Source: Caenorhabditis elegans | Lineage: Eukaryota; Nematoda; Chromadorea; Rhabditida; Rhabditidae | Direction: 5' to 3' | DNA: 64,000 nt | Assembly: GCF_000002985.6 (NCBI RefSeq) | Contig: NC_003279.8 | Location: 12,834,001 to 12,898,000, forward strand | Shown: piece after piece, positions 25,499 through 36,876 of the stretch | Layout: every line of letters starts with the position of its first letter | Numbering within the stretch: position 1 is the first letter of the stretch | Notes under the pieces: generated by a model | What the model was told of the DNA's origin: nothing | Databases searched by the model: none | The model's input: only the letters and a program-made list of their open reading frames with translations | Position numbers and translations under genes: made by a program

Positions 25499-27197
25499 AT
25501 GAGATCCATCCTGCTACTCCTACTGGCGGCATCCATAGCTTCAGCTATCTTTGCTCCTGGAGCCAGCGGAGGTTTTGGAGGTGGAGGTTTTGGGTCACGA
25601 TCATCATCATCATCATCAGAAGAGGGACGAGGACATCACGGTCACGGCCACGGCCACCATCATGGAAGACCCCCACGGCCACGTCCACCACGTCCGCCAG
25701 TATCAAGAGAACCCGAATGTCCAAGTGATTGGTTGTCGTTTGACAGACCTCAGGGAGTCTGGTGTGTCAAGGTGAGCGAGCTACAAGTGCTAGCTCTTTA
25801 TAGTTTGTAGTCTTACAGGTCTTCTATGAATCACTCACTCAGCCCATCGCCGAGAGTAGGTGCCAGGCACAAGGGGCCACATTGTCCGGATACCAGAATG
25901 CCAATGAGCGAATGCAAGTTTCATGTGAGATTTGTAGTTGTTGTAGGCTGGGACCTATCAACCATTATCACGAGGTGCCAGGCTGTCCAATTACGGATTG
26001 ATCTACAAAAAATGCGGGAATTTTGTGCCCAGCAAAAATATGTGACGTCAGCACGTTCTTAACCATGCAAAATCAGTTAAAAACTCTGCGTCTATTCTCC
26101 CGCATTTTTTGTAGATCTACGTAGATCAAGCCGAAATGAGACACACTTTGACACCACGTGGAAAATCGGACTAACGGGTATCCGAAATCTGGGCAATACA
26201 GTGTCTATTTTTAAGGTGATACCGAGGTTTTTCCATAATTTTTGATTTGCTACAATGCTATGGCACACGTGGAGTCAGAAAGTCCCATTTCGATTTGATC
26301 TTCAAAAAATGCGGGAGGGGAGACGCAGACATCTCAACTGATTTCGCATGGTTAAGAGCGTGCTGACGTCACAACTTTTCTGGAAAAATATTTCCGCATT
26401 TTTTGTAGATCAAACTGTAATGAGACAGCCTGACACCACGTGATGGCACTGTTTCTTCTGGTAAATTATATGAAAACTCAAAAAATGAACTTTGAAAAAC
26501 CGGATGTCCGGTTTCCTAGACGAAATTTTATTTTACTGGAAACACTTCAGACGCTGCTCGTACACTTACAAACCAGAATGGAGGTGGCTTAGCCGAAGTT
26601 TGGGTTGGAGCCTATAGAAAAGCTAGATGTCCAAATAAACCTTCATGTACCCCTCTTGACACTTTCGAATGGACTGATGGACATACAACTGGTACTGATG
26701 GATTCCATTATCCGGGTACCGAGCCAAATGGATATGTCAACGAACATGGGTTAGTACAGATTTTAACTACTAGTTTATAAATCGTAAAGTTACATGGAGC
26801 TCTTTTCAGACTTTTTTTTGAGCCGCAGAGCACCTCTCTAAGCCTAAATCTCGGCTTGTCAAGCTAATAAGCCTAAGCCTGAACCAAAGCCTGAGCCTAC
26901 TTCTAAGCCTAAGCCTCTGCCTAAGCCTAAGCCTATGCCTCACAGCTTGAGCCTAATCCAAAGCCTAAGCTTAAGCCTAGGCCTAAAACCTTTAAAATTT
27001 CAGGGTTACCTAAATTAAATTCATTCCATTTTATTTCTATAATATTCAGACAACAATATTGTATGGAAATGCATATTCACCCGAGCTCTGACACTGAAGC
27101 GGCTCGCTACGGATATCATCAAGGAGATTTGGATGATATGCTTTGTGTTGTACCGGTCAGACTCTATGCATGTGGAAAAGTACCCGAACAAGTATGA
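25499..27197 (+). CDS. Secreted C-type lectin (clec family), 4 exons, 241 aa
   Basis: Exons: 25499-25771, 25819-25924, 26551-26749, 27050-27197; in frame. Start chosen at 25499, rather than the in-frame ATG at 25487, because MRSILLLLLAASIASA then forms a clean signal peptide matching the two paralogues. After it come a Gly-rich stretch, a Ser-run with Glu (SSSSSSEEG), a His/Gly-rich block and a Pro/Arg-rich linker. The C-type lectin domain then runs from CPSDWLSFDRPQG to YACGK. The signature W-x-G core (VWVGAY) is present. TEPN at the sugar/calcium site suggests mannose-type binding if calcium is retained, but a clear WND motif is not seen, so binding is uncertain. Worm clec proteins of this type are secreted and often infection-responsive. 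From memory this is one of clec-104 to clec-106. Confidence 0.85.
25970..26160. mobile_element. Palindromic repeat, family B copy 1
   Basis: Lies in lectin intron 2. The outer inverted ends resemble CACGTGGTGTCA. Inner arms carry gatctacaaaaaatgcgggaa and its complement, and the loop contains tgacgtcagcacgttcttaaccatg. Contains CTGCGTCT at 26086-26093. Four further copies lie in the window. Confidence 0.75.
26264..26442. mobile_element. Palindromic repeat, family B copy 2
   Basis: Opposite orientation to copy 1 in the same intron: cacgtgg end at 26264, gatcttcaaaaaatgcggga, an AGACGCAG at 26321-26328, and a tgacaccacgtg end. Two opposed copies within about 470 bases could fold on each other in the pre-mRNA. 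Confidence 0.75.
26842..26990. repeat. Degenerate interstitial telomeric repeats in lectin intron 3
   Basis: Imperfect gcctaa/gcctga hexamers, the complement of TTAGGC, in one orientation. Same class as the 12.2-12.4 kb block. Confidence 0.8.
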
Positions 27198-28237
27198 GAT
27201 TTTTGTGTTGGAGTTTCTTGAATGGGACGCCGAAACTCATACTTATAAAACCTTTATATGTCATGAAGAAATCTATGAAATTTGGCAATTGTAGCGACCA
27301 CTGTGACTGAGTTCGTGGCGAGACCCACTTGAAAAAAAAACAACGTGTGCCTTTAAACTGACGTGCCAAATTTGCGAGAAATGACGATGTATTAGAACGA
27401 AAACACGAAAAAAATTCGTTAAAATAGGGACAATCCATCTGTTTGAATCCCCTCCAAAAATAGAACTGCAAGACCAATCAGCGATTTGCTCCGCCCACTT
27501 TTCGACCAATCAGGATTTTTTTCCAAAACTTTTACTTATTTAAAATTGTCTTTTTTTGGAATGTTTTAGGTCTAATTATACAAAATATCGACTATCATGG
27601 CAACCAAAAAAATTCATTTTTTCGAAAACTTGGTGCAATCGCGCTCCAAAGCAAAATAAAAACGCTCCGCCCATCATATTTAGGGTCTCGTTAGGAAGAA
27701 AACCGTATTTTTCCCCCGTTTTCAAGCATTTTTCGTCATTTTTTTTTACGGAAAACTTAACAAAAAAATGCTTTAAATCAGCAAAATTAATCTAAAAAAT
27801 TCGAATTTATTGGTTTTGGCCACCAATTCCTAACGAGACCCAAGTTATGGAGGCGGAGCGCAATGATTTGGCAATGGAGCGCGTTTGCGTTCCCCAGTAA
27901 CTGAAAAACTGGTTTTTTTTCACTTTTTTCCGAAAAATACACTTGGAATTGTTGCTTGATTGCATATTTTTTAAAAACTCCAGAAAAACGTTAAAAATTT
28001 TTAATTTCCAGCCTTTTTAGATTCAATTAAAAAAATAAATTTAATAAAAACTATTGAAAACAGGAATGCAATGGGAGGCGGGAGATATTGGGGTATCCTA
28101 CACGAATTTCAGAAAAAAACAGGCAAAAAACAATACGGTTATGGGTATGAACAAGGTTAGAGAACAATAACAAATTATTAGAATTTTTGTGTGTCTAGAA
28201 ATGAACAACGTTTCTGGGTAGAAGGGGTAGAATATAA
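27198..28237. other. Convergent intergenic region with an inverted repeat
   Basis: Lies between the first lectin (+) and the coiled-coil gene (-). An imperfect inverted repeat spans about 27638-27880, with arms including ggtctcgttaggaa and ttcctaacgagacc, and paired gcgctcca/tggagcgc. No coding exon recognised. Confidence 0.55.
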
Positions 28238-29435
28238 TTACAAAAGAATGTAAAGATGGATGAGAAGTGCATATAAGGCGAGTCCGGCGGCCGCATACAT
28301 GTAGTTCTCGTTCTGGCCGATGAGATGAACGAGTTGGCGAATGGCTGGGTCCAGTTCCGGGAACATTTCGTCCTGAAAATAGGTACTTTGAGGAGTTCTG
28401 GGAGTAAAATGTGCACGAATAAACGAAATGTTTTTTTTTTTTTTAATTCGAAAAAACCGGCTAATTTCAGCTTAAAAACTTAATTCTTGCAAACTTTTTC
28501 GTGTCGCAGAGGTCATATTTTTGAGCTGTGACACGGAAAAGTTGCCGAAATTGAAGAGTCTCGCTTATTTAACTCGCTTATTTTTGTGAAAATTTGATTT
28601 TTTTATATTTTATTAGGCACATTCAAATATTATTCTGGTTAAAACTAACCATTGCCGTGCGCTTCGCAACTGGCACTGCAGTCATGATATCTCTGTGGCT
28701 CTCGTCGAGCTCGGTTTGAGCCTGAGCCGACTTCGCCAGCTTTTCCTTGGTGTCGATGAGCTCGTTGACGAGTCCAGATCGCTCCTCGGCCCACGTGGCT
28801 TGAAGGACGTTGTTCTCCTCTTCCAGCTTGGCAACTCTGCAGAAAATAGAAATTTTTTGATTGTTTCTCATTGTTTTTAGGCCATTTTTCGCTTACGTCT
28901 CTTTCAAAGTAGTCATCGACACCTCCGCGTCTTGTGCATTCGCCAGCTGCTCACTGAGTGATTTGTTGGCGTCGACGATTCCCTCGGTACGCAGCAATAC
29001 CAGTAGAAGCTCCTCATTCCTGAAAAAAAAATCATTTTGAAAATTAATCCAGTTTAAAAACGATCTTACTCCTTCTGCAGCTGACTTTTCTCTTCGGATA
29101 GTTGCTCATTTTGAGCTCTCGATGAAGCGAGCTCCCCTTCCCACCGCTTCTGTTGAGCTTTGGCAGCTTGTTGCACAACTTCGAGGCGAGATTCCAGTTG
29201 AGTTATTCTGCAAAAAAATATTATTTTAAATTATTTTCTTTATTTTAATCATTTCTTATTAATATTCTAACCTGTCCTTTCTCGGTGACAACGCCGCATC
29301 GAGTTTCTTCGAGATTTCTTCCGCATCCTGCTGAAGTTTGACATTTTGGGCAGTTTTCTCAGCGACCCGCCGCTTGAGTTCGTCGAGAAGCTCGTCTTTC
29401 AAGGTAGCAATCTCGATTCGTGATGAGGATTCCAT
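28238..29435 (-). CDS. Tail-anchored coiled-coil protein, 5 exons, 248 aa
   Basis: Exons in transcript order: 29435-29272, 29207-29070, 29019-28897, 28836-28650, 28372-28238; 249 codons including stop. Residues about 1-200 are rich in Glu, Gln, Lys and Leu with heptad-like spacing (for example KLEEENNVLQATWAEE), predicting long coiled coils with few Pro or Gly. The final exon gives a short Pro-containing segment, then a hydrophobic segment at about 228-248 (YMYAAAGLALYALLIHLY) that reaches almost to the C-terminus. This layout is typical of a tail-anchored protein inserted post-translationally in ER, Golgi or mitochondrial outer membrane with the coiled coil in the cytosol. I do not recognise the family and assign no function. 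Golgin-like tethers and outer-membrane adaptors share this plan, but that is analogy only. Confidence 0.8.
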
Positions 29436-29823
29436 ATTTTGCGGAAATTTAGGCGAAAATTGGAGAATTTAGGTGACGAAAAGTCGAAAAAGTGCGGAGA
29501 AAAACTCTAGAAAAATCCTAAAACCAGAGTCCGCAAACACCGACACTTTTGTAGGCGCCAGATTTTACGACAATTCGAGTTCTAATTTTTCTCACATTTC
29601 TTCCGTTTTTAATGGAAATTAAAATACTTTTTGGCAAAAATCTGAAATAAAATGGTGAACAATGAAAAATCATGTATTTTTCGAATCAGATTTCCAAAAA
29701 TCAACATTTAAAGATCATCAAAAAAATCTACAATAATTCTCAAAATTCGCTCATCTAATCAAAAACACCATTTCCTATCGAATGACACTAAATCTGAACC
29801 TCTACGACACAATTATTAGTTTC

Positions 29824-30108
29824 AGGAACACTCAACTCTGAGAATGCGTATTGCGCAACATCTCGTAGCGAAAACTACAGTAACTCTTTAAATGACTGCT
29901 GATCAGCTTTTGAAACTAATTGAAATGATTTATTTATAGTAAGATTTTAAAAAAACGAGATGTAAATCTTCAGGGAAAAAATCATTTCAAAAATAGAACC
30001 CGTAAATCGACATACAGTAGTCATTTAAAGAAATACTGTAGTTTTCGCTACGAGATATTTTGCGCGTCAAATATGTTGCGTGATACGCATTCTCAGAATT
30101 TTGTGTTA
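29824..30108. mobile_element. Palindromic repeat, family A copy 2
   Basis: Intergenic between the coiled-coil gene and the second lectin (29436-30229; nothing else is seen there). Inverted arms share agaatgcgtat and cgtagcgaaaactacagtaa with copies 1 and 3. The central loop is AT-rich. Confidence 0.75.
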
Positions 30109-30229
30109 TCGTAGTAGAGCCTCTATAAAATGGGTAATACTGTAGATTTAGGTCTTAAAATTCACAGTTCTGAAAGGTATGTTTTCTGCTTGATGAATAA
30201 CTCCAAATAATAATTTATTCCAATAGAAC

Positions 30230-31568
30230 TTATGTTGGAAGCTTTCCACAAGCGTAATTCATCGGCCAATAGCAATGCAAATCGTCAAGATCAGCGTGAA
30301 TAAACGAACGAACTGATGCCTGAGCTGTGTCTGACCACGGATGAATGTACATTCCCATACAGCTTTGCACTCTGAAATCCACGGAATTCTCTCTTCCCTC
30401 ATAATATTAAATGGAAGAGTTTGCCGAACTAGGCTATTTTGGCTCGGCCATATCTGGGGTAGATTTACGGCGCGTTGCGTGTCGCTTCACGGTCGCTCAA
30501 CTTAGGGAACGCGTATATTATTAGATGTATTCAAATTTCTTTTTGGAATTCCACCAAGAAATTTAGCAAAATTTACTCGCACGGTGGTGTTATTACGGGA
30601 ATAATAAATCATGTAAATGCTCCACGTACACATTCTCATGATTTATTGTTCCCGTAATAATTCACCATGGAGATTATAGAAAAAAAAAACTGTACCCATA
30701 AGGCGGATTAACCCAACCATCAGGTCCAGGACCACCCCAATGCATGCCATCAGTTCCAGTTGTATGCCCATCAAGCCATTCGAATGCGTCAAGATCCGAG
30801 CAAGAGGATCGCACTGGACACCGTGCTCTTCGTCTTGCTCCGAGCCATACTTCGGAGAAGCCACCACCGTTTTGGTTGGTTAGAGCACGGGCGGTAGCTG
30901 AAATATGGTTTATTGTCTAAAGTCGGTTAATATAATACTAACTAGCAATTTGAAGTCGTTCATTGTTGTTTTGTAGGCCGGTCAATGTGGCTCCGAGCGA
31001 TTTGCACTGCGCCTCTGCAGCATCCCAGCTTTTACCTCCGAAGAACACCTGAACACTTTAAGCTACTTATTCTCTTGAATCTCACTCTTTTACGATTTTG
31101 ATGTTGTGGGATCATGAAGTTTATACATAGTTTCTTAGTATTTCCCCAGCATATATTTAGATCCAAAACAGAAACTATCAACATTTGAAATTTGTCACAC
31201 GCTTTTGTAACAAAAGTTTTGTAATGAGACTCAGTTTTTTTTAACCCCAAGCCCAAGCCTAAGCCTACGCCTAAGCCTAATTGTAAGCCTAGTTTGTAGT
31301 CACTCACTTTTGCACACCATCTTCCCTGTGGTCTCTCAAAAGTCATCCAATCAGCTGGACACACTGGAACCCGGACTGTAGGTCGTGGAGGTCTTGGAGG
31401 TCTTGGAGGTCATCCATGATGATGATGACCTTCTTCAGAAGACGATGAGGAATAGGATGAATAGTGACGTTTACCACCCCCCCCCCCCCCCCCATACCCA
31501 CCACCGGGAACAAAAATCCCAGAAACTACAGTAACTCCGAATAGAACAGCCAAAGCTAGGCGCTTCAT
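30230..31568 (-). CDS. C-type lectin paralogue with in-frame stop in the linker
   Basis: Exons in transcript order: 31568-31308 (or 31568-31430 plus 31375-31308, see below), 31048-30943, 30897-30696, 30371-30230. The signal peptide MKRLALAVLFGVTVVSG is followed by a Gly-run encoded by 17 consecutive G, then SSYSSSSSEEG and HHHH. A TGA at 31412-31410 interrupts the linker just before PPRPPRPPRP. The lectin domain from CPADWMTFERPQG to YACGK is otherwise intact and in the same frame. Splicing out 31376-31429 (54 bases, GT-AG) would remove the stop and keep the frame, giving 218 aa; otherwise the gene is a nonsense allele. The domain has VWLGAR at the core and GPDG in place of EPN, so mannose-type binding is not expected. 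A clec-104 to clec-106 relative. Confidence 0.7.
31245..31290. repeat. Short telomere-like repeat in lectin intron
   Basis: About seven gcctaa-type hexamers (agcccaagcctaagcctacg and following) next to the donor of exon 1 of the second lectin. Third telomere-like block in the window. Confidence 0.6.
31477..31493 (-). repeat. 17-base poly-G tract in lectin coding sequence
   Basis: Seventeen consecutive C on the + strand, that is G on the coding strand, encoding most of a Gly-run in exon 1. The reading frame before and after is consistent with the current length. Confidence 0.95.
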
Positions 31569-32119
31569 GTTGGAAAGCGAGAAAAGATTGAGAGGACAGC
31601 AGAACAATCGAGTTCTTATAGTGTGTGTGTGTGTGAGCAATAAATGTTTCATTGCATAATCTCAAACTTTATATCGTATTCCTTGTTCAAACTATAGAGT
31701 CAAATACGATTCTAGCGTGTTTTGGGATTGTTTTGTAAAATGAAAAATATTCAAACATTTGTATAATATAAAATTCAAAACCAGTGTACTGCTTTATAGT
31801 GCTATACTTACTGAAAAGAGCCGTCAAATAATCAAATGTTAACCAGTTAGGTGTCGCTGCTGCCAGCGGATTTACCACGACTGGGAAGTTCAGGTCTTAA
31901 CTGGATTCTAGGCCCACGTGCGGTACTAGGCCTGACTAGGTCTGTAAAATTGGGCCGACCCGCTCAAAACAGAACTGGAATGTGAATCGGAAACTACGGG
32001 AGTAGATCCACGTTTTTCACAAGTGTCGACCGAAGTTTTTCTGAACACACGGGACGAAAATATTCAAAGATCACAATTTTTTTAGGAATTCATGTAAATA
32101 AATCTTTATTCATCTCAAT
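31569..32119. other. Promoter region of the second lectin
   Basis: On the - strand a TATAAG (31620-31615) sits about 47 bases before the ATG, preceded by a short GT/CA run (about 31620-31634). This is a plausible TATA-type core promoter for a regulated secreted protein. The rest, up to the stop of the next lectin, shows no gene. Confidence 0.5.
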
Positions 32120-32896
32120 TTACTGTGGGACTTTTCCACAAGCATACGCCCTTCCAATCCCATCCCCACAATTAACACCATCCATCTCTCCGTGATGATA
32201 GCCATATTTCGCGCCAGCCGTGTCGGAAGTCGGATGAATTATCATTTGCAAACAATACGGCCCATTATTCGCATTCGGCTCAGTATTTGCCCAATGGAAC
32301 CCATCCGTTCCAGTTGTGTGTCCATCGATCCATTCAAAAGTGTCCAGTGGGGCACAGGCGTTACGATTCGGGCACTGAGCTTTTCTTCTTCCGCCAACCC
32401 ATACCTCGGCTGTTCCTCCTCCGTTTTGGTTTATGATATCGCGGAAGGCATCTGAAATTACTTAATGAGGTCTTGAAGAGATTATGTTTGTTCTTACATG
32501 AAACCTGCATTCTCTCGTTCGAATTTTGATATCCGGTCAATGCAGCGCCTATCGATCTGCAGAGCGATTCAGCTGTACTTTGAGATGTTGAGGCGTAGAA
32601 GACCTGAAAAAGTATGCACTGAAAAGGTATCAGTTTAGATTTAGTACCTTGATGCACGATGTCCCCTGCGGCCTATTGTATGATGTCCAGCCACTTTCAC
32701 ATTCTGGGCGAGGCTGCACTGGTTGTGGACGAGGTGGGCGTGGGGAATGTGGTGGTCTTCCGTGATGGTAATCTTCCTCGGAGGACGATGATGAGGAAAA
32801 CGAGGAGTATGACTTATAACCTCCACGACTCCGGCCGCCATTGATGAAAATAGCGAAGGTAAAGCCTAGGAGAAATAGCAAGAGGAGAAGCTTCAT
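32120..32896 (-). CDS. Secreted C-type lectin paralogue, 3 exons, 228 aa
   Basis: Exons in transcript order: 32896-32648, 32603-32498, 32451-32120. The signal peptide MKLLLLLFLLGFTFA is followed by a Gly/Ser-rich stretch with SSSSSSEED, a short His/Pro-rich linker and a complete lectin domain (CESGWTSYNRPQG to YACGKVPQ). The second exon is 106 bases, as in both paralogues. The last two exons of the paralogues are fused here, showing intron loss or gain within the family. The core is VWVGGR, and TEPN is present near residue 172, as in the first lectin but not the second. Likely secreted; ligand unknown. One of clec-104 to clec-106 by memory. Confidence 0.85.
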
Positions 32897-33094
32897 GTTT
32901 GACTGATTTTGATAGTAAGAACGATTTTATGATACCTTCGGACCCCTGGTAATAAAAAAATTTTGCAAGAACAAAAAGCAACGGTTTTTTGTTTGCAGTG
33001 TTCTGACAAGGAACCCGTACTCTTTATTCAAGTTTCCACTGATGCATAGACTAGTAGTAAGGGGAAATGTATATAGCACAATACAAGAAAACAT

Positions 33095-35556
33095 TTATGC
33101 AGCACACTGATCTCCATAGACACTGATATTCTTGAATGCTCCGCAACAATGCAACGATCCACCCTCCCTCGTGCTCTTGAACCCGTCTCTGAACCAATTC
33201 ACGTAGCATGGAGCAACCTGCTCTGAGATGATGAGTGCTTCAATGGCCGAGAAGGCAGATGTTAGGCCTCCTAATAAGCCGAATGCTGGAATTTTTTAAG
33301 ATGAGGTTTCAAAATTCTATTGGTGCAGAACTTACTCAGAGAAATGCAATTGAATGCCAGCAACAACTTTGGCGTGTAGTACCAAACGCTATAAAAATAT
33401 AAATTTCAAATCAGCTCCCAACTCGAACCACTTACTCAGCCAGCGTGGCAGTCTCCACATCGGGACTATTCTGTTGGATGGTGCCTGCTTTCAGACCGTC
33501 TTCACGTTTCTTGGCAGAAGCTTGCATAAAGAGCCAGAAGATGCTCGGTAGAAGCATAGTCATGAGGGTGATGGTGGTGGCACCGACTAGATCCAGGAAG
33601 AGGCCGAGCTTAAGGACAGAGAGTGCGGTGAACATGACGAGGAAGAGGATGAAGGTGCGGACAAGGACGCGGCGGCATCCGAATTCTGGAAATGGTTATT
33701 ATAAACTAAAAATTTGGTTTCAGATGTTCTTGAGTTTCTGGTTTCGGGGGTACTAAGATTACAGGTACCAGGGGCTGGCGAACCGTACGTCCGGTTCAGT
33801 CCAATTTTCCAGCCCTAAAAGCATCTTGTCAAACTGTTTCAGTAGTACGAACAAAAAATTCCACAACTTCAAACTACAACTTTCTTTCAGCCTCACCCAG
33901 ATTGTGCTCAACAAAACTTCTACTTTTAAAACTAAACACTACAAAATTAATTCTATTCGCCAACGCTTAGACTACAAACTACACTTTTCCCTGAGCCTAA
34001 ACTTACGATTTGGAATCTTGATCCACTCCTCCACTTGTTGAGATAATGGTGATAGCACAATAATGATAGTAGGCAAGATATGAGCAGTGATTAGGATATT
34101 AATGGTCTGAGCGACCCAAGTTAGCTGGATAGACGGGATTACGGTATCAATCATACTGTCTCCGTAGGCAATTAGGCCGGTGATTGAGACGGCGAGATAT
34201 ACGAGGGTGATCACTAAAATGTTTCTGATTAAATTACCATAATTATATAAGAATCTTACGAATGTAACTGGAAATTACAGATTTGTTGAATTGATGTGGC
34301 ATAGCCATGTCATGTTGAATTGTTGGGAATGCACCATGACCTCCAAACGCGAATACAATTGTTCCATACGCCAACGTGAATTGCTTGGCCTCTAAGGATG
34401 GCATCTGACGGTACGGGACGCATGATGTCATATCCCAAGATGCTCCGAACACAATGAGCCCTGCTGCAATAGTACTAGAAACTGCAGAGATGACAGCCAA
34501 CTGCCAGAAGTCCATTGGGCTCTGAAGCAGACTGAATGGCCAGAGCACCAACGCGATTGCCACGATGAAGACGCAAAAATCTAGATGGAGATGGAAGAAG
34601 GTGTTCAGGAGATTTGTGAAGTTCTCCGCAGAGATCAATAGAAGAACACAGGCGATGAGGAATTGGGAGACCACAAGACACACGGCTACCACCTGCCGAG
34701 CCCAGTTACCCAACGCCCTGTAAGCCATCTCTGGATACGGCCGTCGACAATGGGTACGGTATTTTGGCCAGCGGATCTAAAAAGTTATTTGGAAAATAAT
34801 TAAGATCCATCAAGCTAACCAACCTGCATCATTTCCCAATTCTCTCCAAGCTGAATTCCAGTGTATCCCGAAAAAATTGAGGCTAGCAGGATGAGAACAC
34901 ATCCGGCTATCAGGCCGGATCTTCCGAGCGCCAATGGAAGAGAGATCATACCAGCGCCCATCATGTCTCCAACAATGAACACGGCTGCCATAAGCCATGA
35001 GATTCCATGCGAGTTGTGGTACTGTAATGAGGTTGAGGTTCGGGGACTACACATAGACTTTCAAACATTGAAATTTAACTCGGATAATTTAATTTAAGTT
35101 CTAAAAACACGAGTGTTTTTTTTGTAGTTTGTAGCATGGGTATGCGGCAAATTTCAAAGAGTGGATTTGCCCAATTCGCCGAAATTTTTGGAGTTTGCTC
35201 AGTACGGCAAATTTGCTGAATTTGCCGAGCTCGGTTTGTAGTTACATTACCGTTTTAGCCACGGCCAGCAATTAGCTATGGGTGGAATTTTGACGACAAA
35301 ATATATTATACAACCTCATCTTATTGACTGAATAGAGTTAATATTCCGATTTGGTAGTTCGTAATTTTAAATTACTACTTTTATTAATTATCCTAAACAC
35401 TGATGAGGTTTTGTTCGCGGTTACTGTAGGACTACAAAAACTACAGAAAGTTCAACATACTGTACTAGAAGAGTCCGTGGAAACTGTAGAATTTTCGGAA
35501 ACCTTGTGCGGGAGTTTTCCACCAGAATTCACCGTATAGACCTTCTTGCTACCCAT
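33095..35556 (-). CDS. AAAP-family amino-acid transporter, 7 exons, 503 aa
   Basis: Exons in transcript order: 35556-35461, 35021-34824, 34776-34260, 34213-34007, 33685-33436, 33388-33336, 33285-33095; 504 codons including stop. A 32-residue polar N-terminus precedes about ten membrane segments. The first (VFIVGDMMGAGMISLPLAL) matches the G-x-G-x-LSLP-type start of the amino acid/auxin permease superfamily (SLC32/36/38). A later block AYGTIVFAFGGHGAFPTIQHDM is also diagnostic. The first exon was chosen because an ATG shortly after a spliced-leader-type acceptor (35571-35573 in reverse) opens a frame that splices cleanly into exon 2; the in-frame ATG at 35054 lies in intron 1. Members are proton- or sodium-coupled transporters of small neutral amino acids at plasma membrane, vesicles or lysosomes. 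The substrate cannot be predicted. Confidence 0.88.
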
Positions 35557-35704
35557 TTTTTCCTTTTGAGCTGAAAATTTTGAAATATTACAACTATGCC
35601 GTCCATCGGTTCGATTAGAAAATAAACCGAATTTAAAGTGCTAATAATGAAAGGATACGGTAAGGCGTATGTATGTATAATCGAAAAAGTTTTGAAAAAC
35701 GAAA

Positions 35705-36031
35705 ATGAAAGGTTGGACTGTAGACTTTATCAAACGTTCTTCAATGATAACACAAATGAACACACACAAAAAAAGCATCATTTTAATGGGTTCATCAACT
35801 ATGGAGACGGACATAAATCACCCTGATTCGGGGGGAAAACCGAACGATTTTTTCGAGGAAGTTGAGACAGTTTTAGAACACACTACTCGCTGCGATGACA
35901 ACTGTGGTAAATAATTTATGAGTTTTATGGTTCGTTTTTTCAGCAAATTAACCGATCATGTGATATTAGGATTTGCAGTAATTTTGGGTAACTTTTGGTC
36001 GCTACTGCAAATGGGAGCTGCTGGTGTGTAA
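35705..36031 (+). CDS. Possible small two-exon gene, about 84 aa
   Basis: Exon 1 (35705-35906) encodes a polar, acidic peptide ending FFEEVETVLEHTTRCDDNC. Splicing 35907-35978 (GT-AG) continues in frame to VILGNFWSLLQMGAAGV and a stop at 36029-36031, giving a hydrophobic tail. Without splicing, the same frame resumes after a single TAA as LTDHVILGFAVILGNFW, which is also membrane-like, so a nonsense-broken single exon is an alternative. The start codon is not certain (35788 is a second choice). No family recognised. Confidence 0.3.
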
Positions 36032-36713
36032 TTTTAAGTGTCTTATTCTCTATTAGATGTATCTCTTACACAATAAGGCGAGTCTGCTATTTGGTGATTG
36101 ATATTTTGAGTTAAGACTATAAATCTAGGGACCGTGATAAGGTTATAAGGGTTCTGTACTAATTTCAAAAGGTCATAACTTTACCGAACCTAATAATGAT
36201 TTTATTTGAAAAACCTCAGTAACGTTTTTTTTTTTAGTCAGAAATTTTGAAGAAGTTTCAAAGTATACTGGTTGTTTTAGTATCAAGTTTTTAGGCATAA
36301 CCGAGCAATTAAGCTAACAGAGTCACTGGCGTAAATGTGCATGTAGTTTGTAAGTTAATAGCTTAACTCTCGTAAGATCACATAATTTACAATAAACTTT
36401 TTTCAACTATTAAATAATGTTTTTAGGTAGCTTTTTCCACATGATTACTTTTTTGTACCTGTAGGAATTTCTAATCTGTTTATTTGTAGTTCGGCTTTAG
36501 TTGTTTAATTTTAGTCTCACTGAAACACTTTTTGTTCCGATTTTTCACTGAACAGACTCACTTTTCAACAATAAATTTGTAGAGAATTGGAAATCTATCA
36601 AACTATTATACAATTTTCTTTGCTAGGAACCGCAAAATTTTTTGAAAGCCCAGCTCTCAGCAAAGTTGAAACTGAATTGTTGATAAATTCAGATAGATCG
36701 TCACTTATAAGCT

Positions 36714-36876
36714 CACGTGATGCCACGCTGACCCATTACGGTTTGATCTACAAAAATTGCGGGATTTTTTTGCACGTCAACACGTTCTTAACCACACGAA
36801 ATCAGTTCAGAACTCTGCCGCATTTTTTGTAGATCAACTTAGATCAATCCGTAATGAGACACTCTGACACCACGAG
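36714..36876. mobile_element. Palindromic repeat, family B copy 3
   Basis: Intergenic copy with cacgtga/acaccacg ends and arms tttgatctacaaaaattgcggga / ccgcattttttgtagatcaa. Confidence 0.7.

Noticed and set aside
34815..35054. ATG at 35054 as the transporter start
   Set aside because: The sequence before TACCACAACTC is a typical intron end (cattacag), and an upstream exon at 35461-35556 with its own acceptor-proximal ATG joins in frame.
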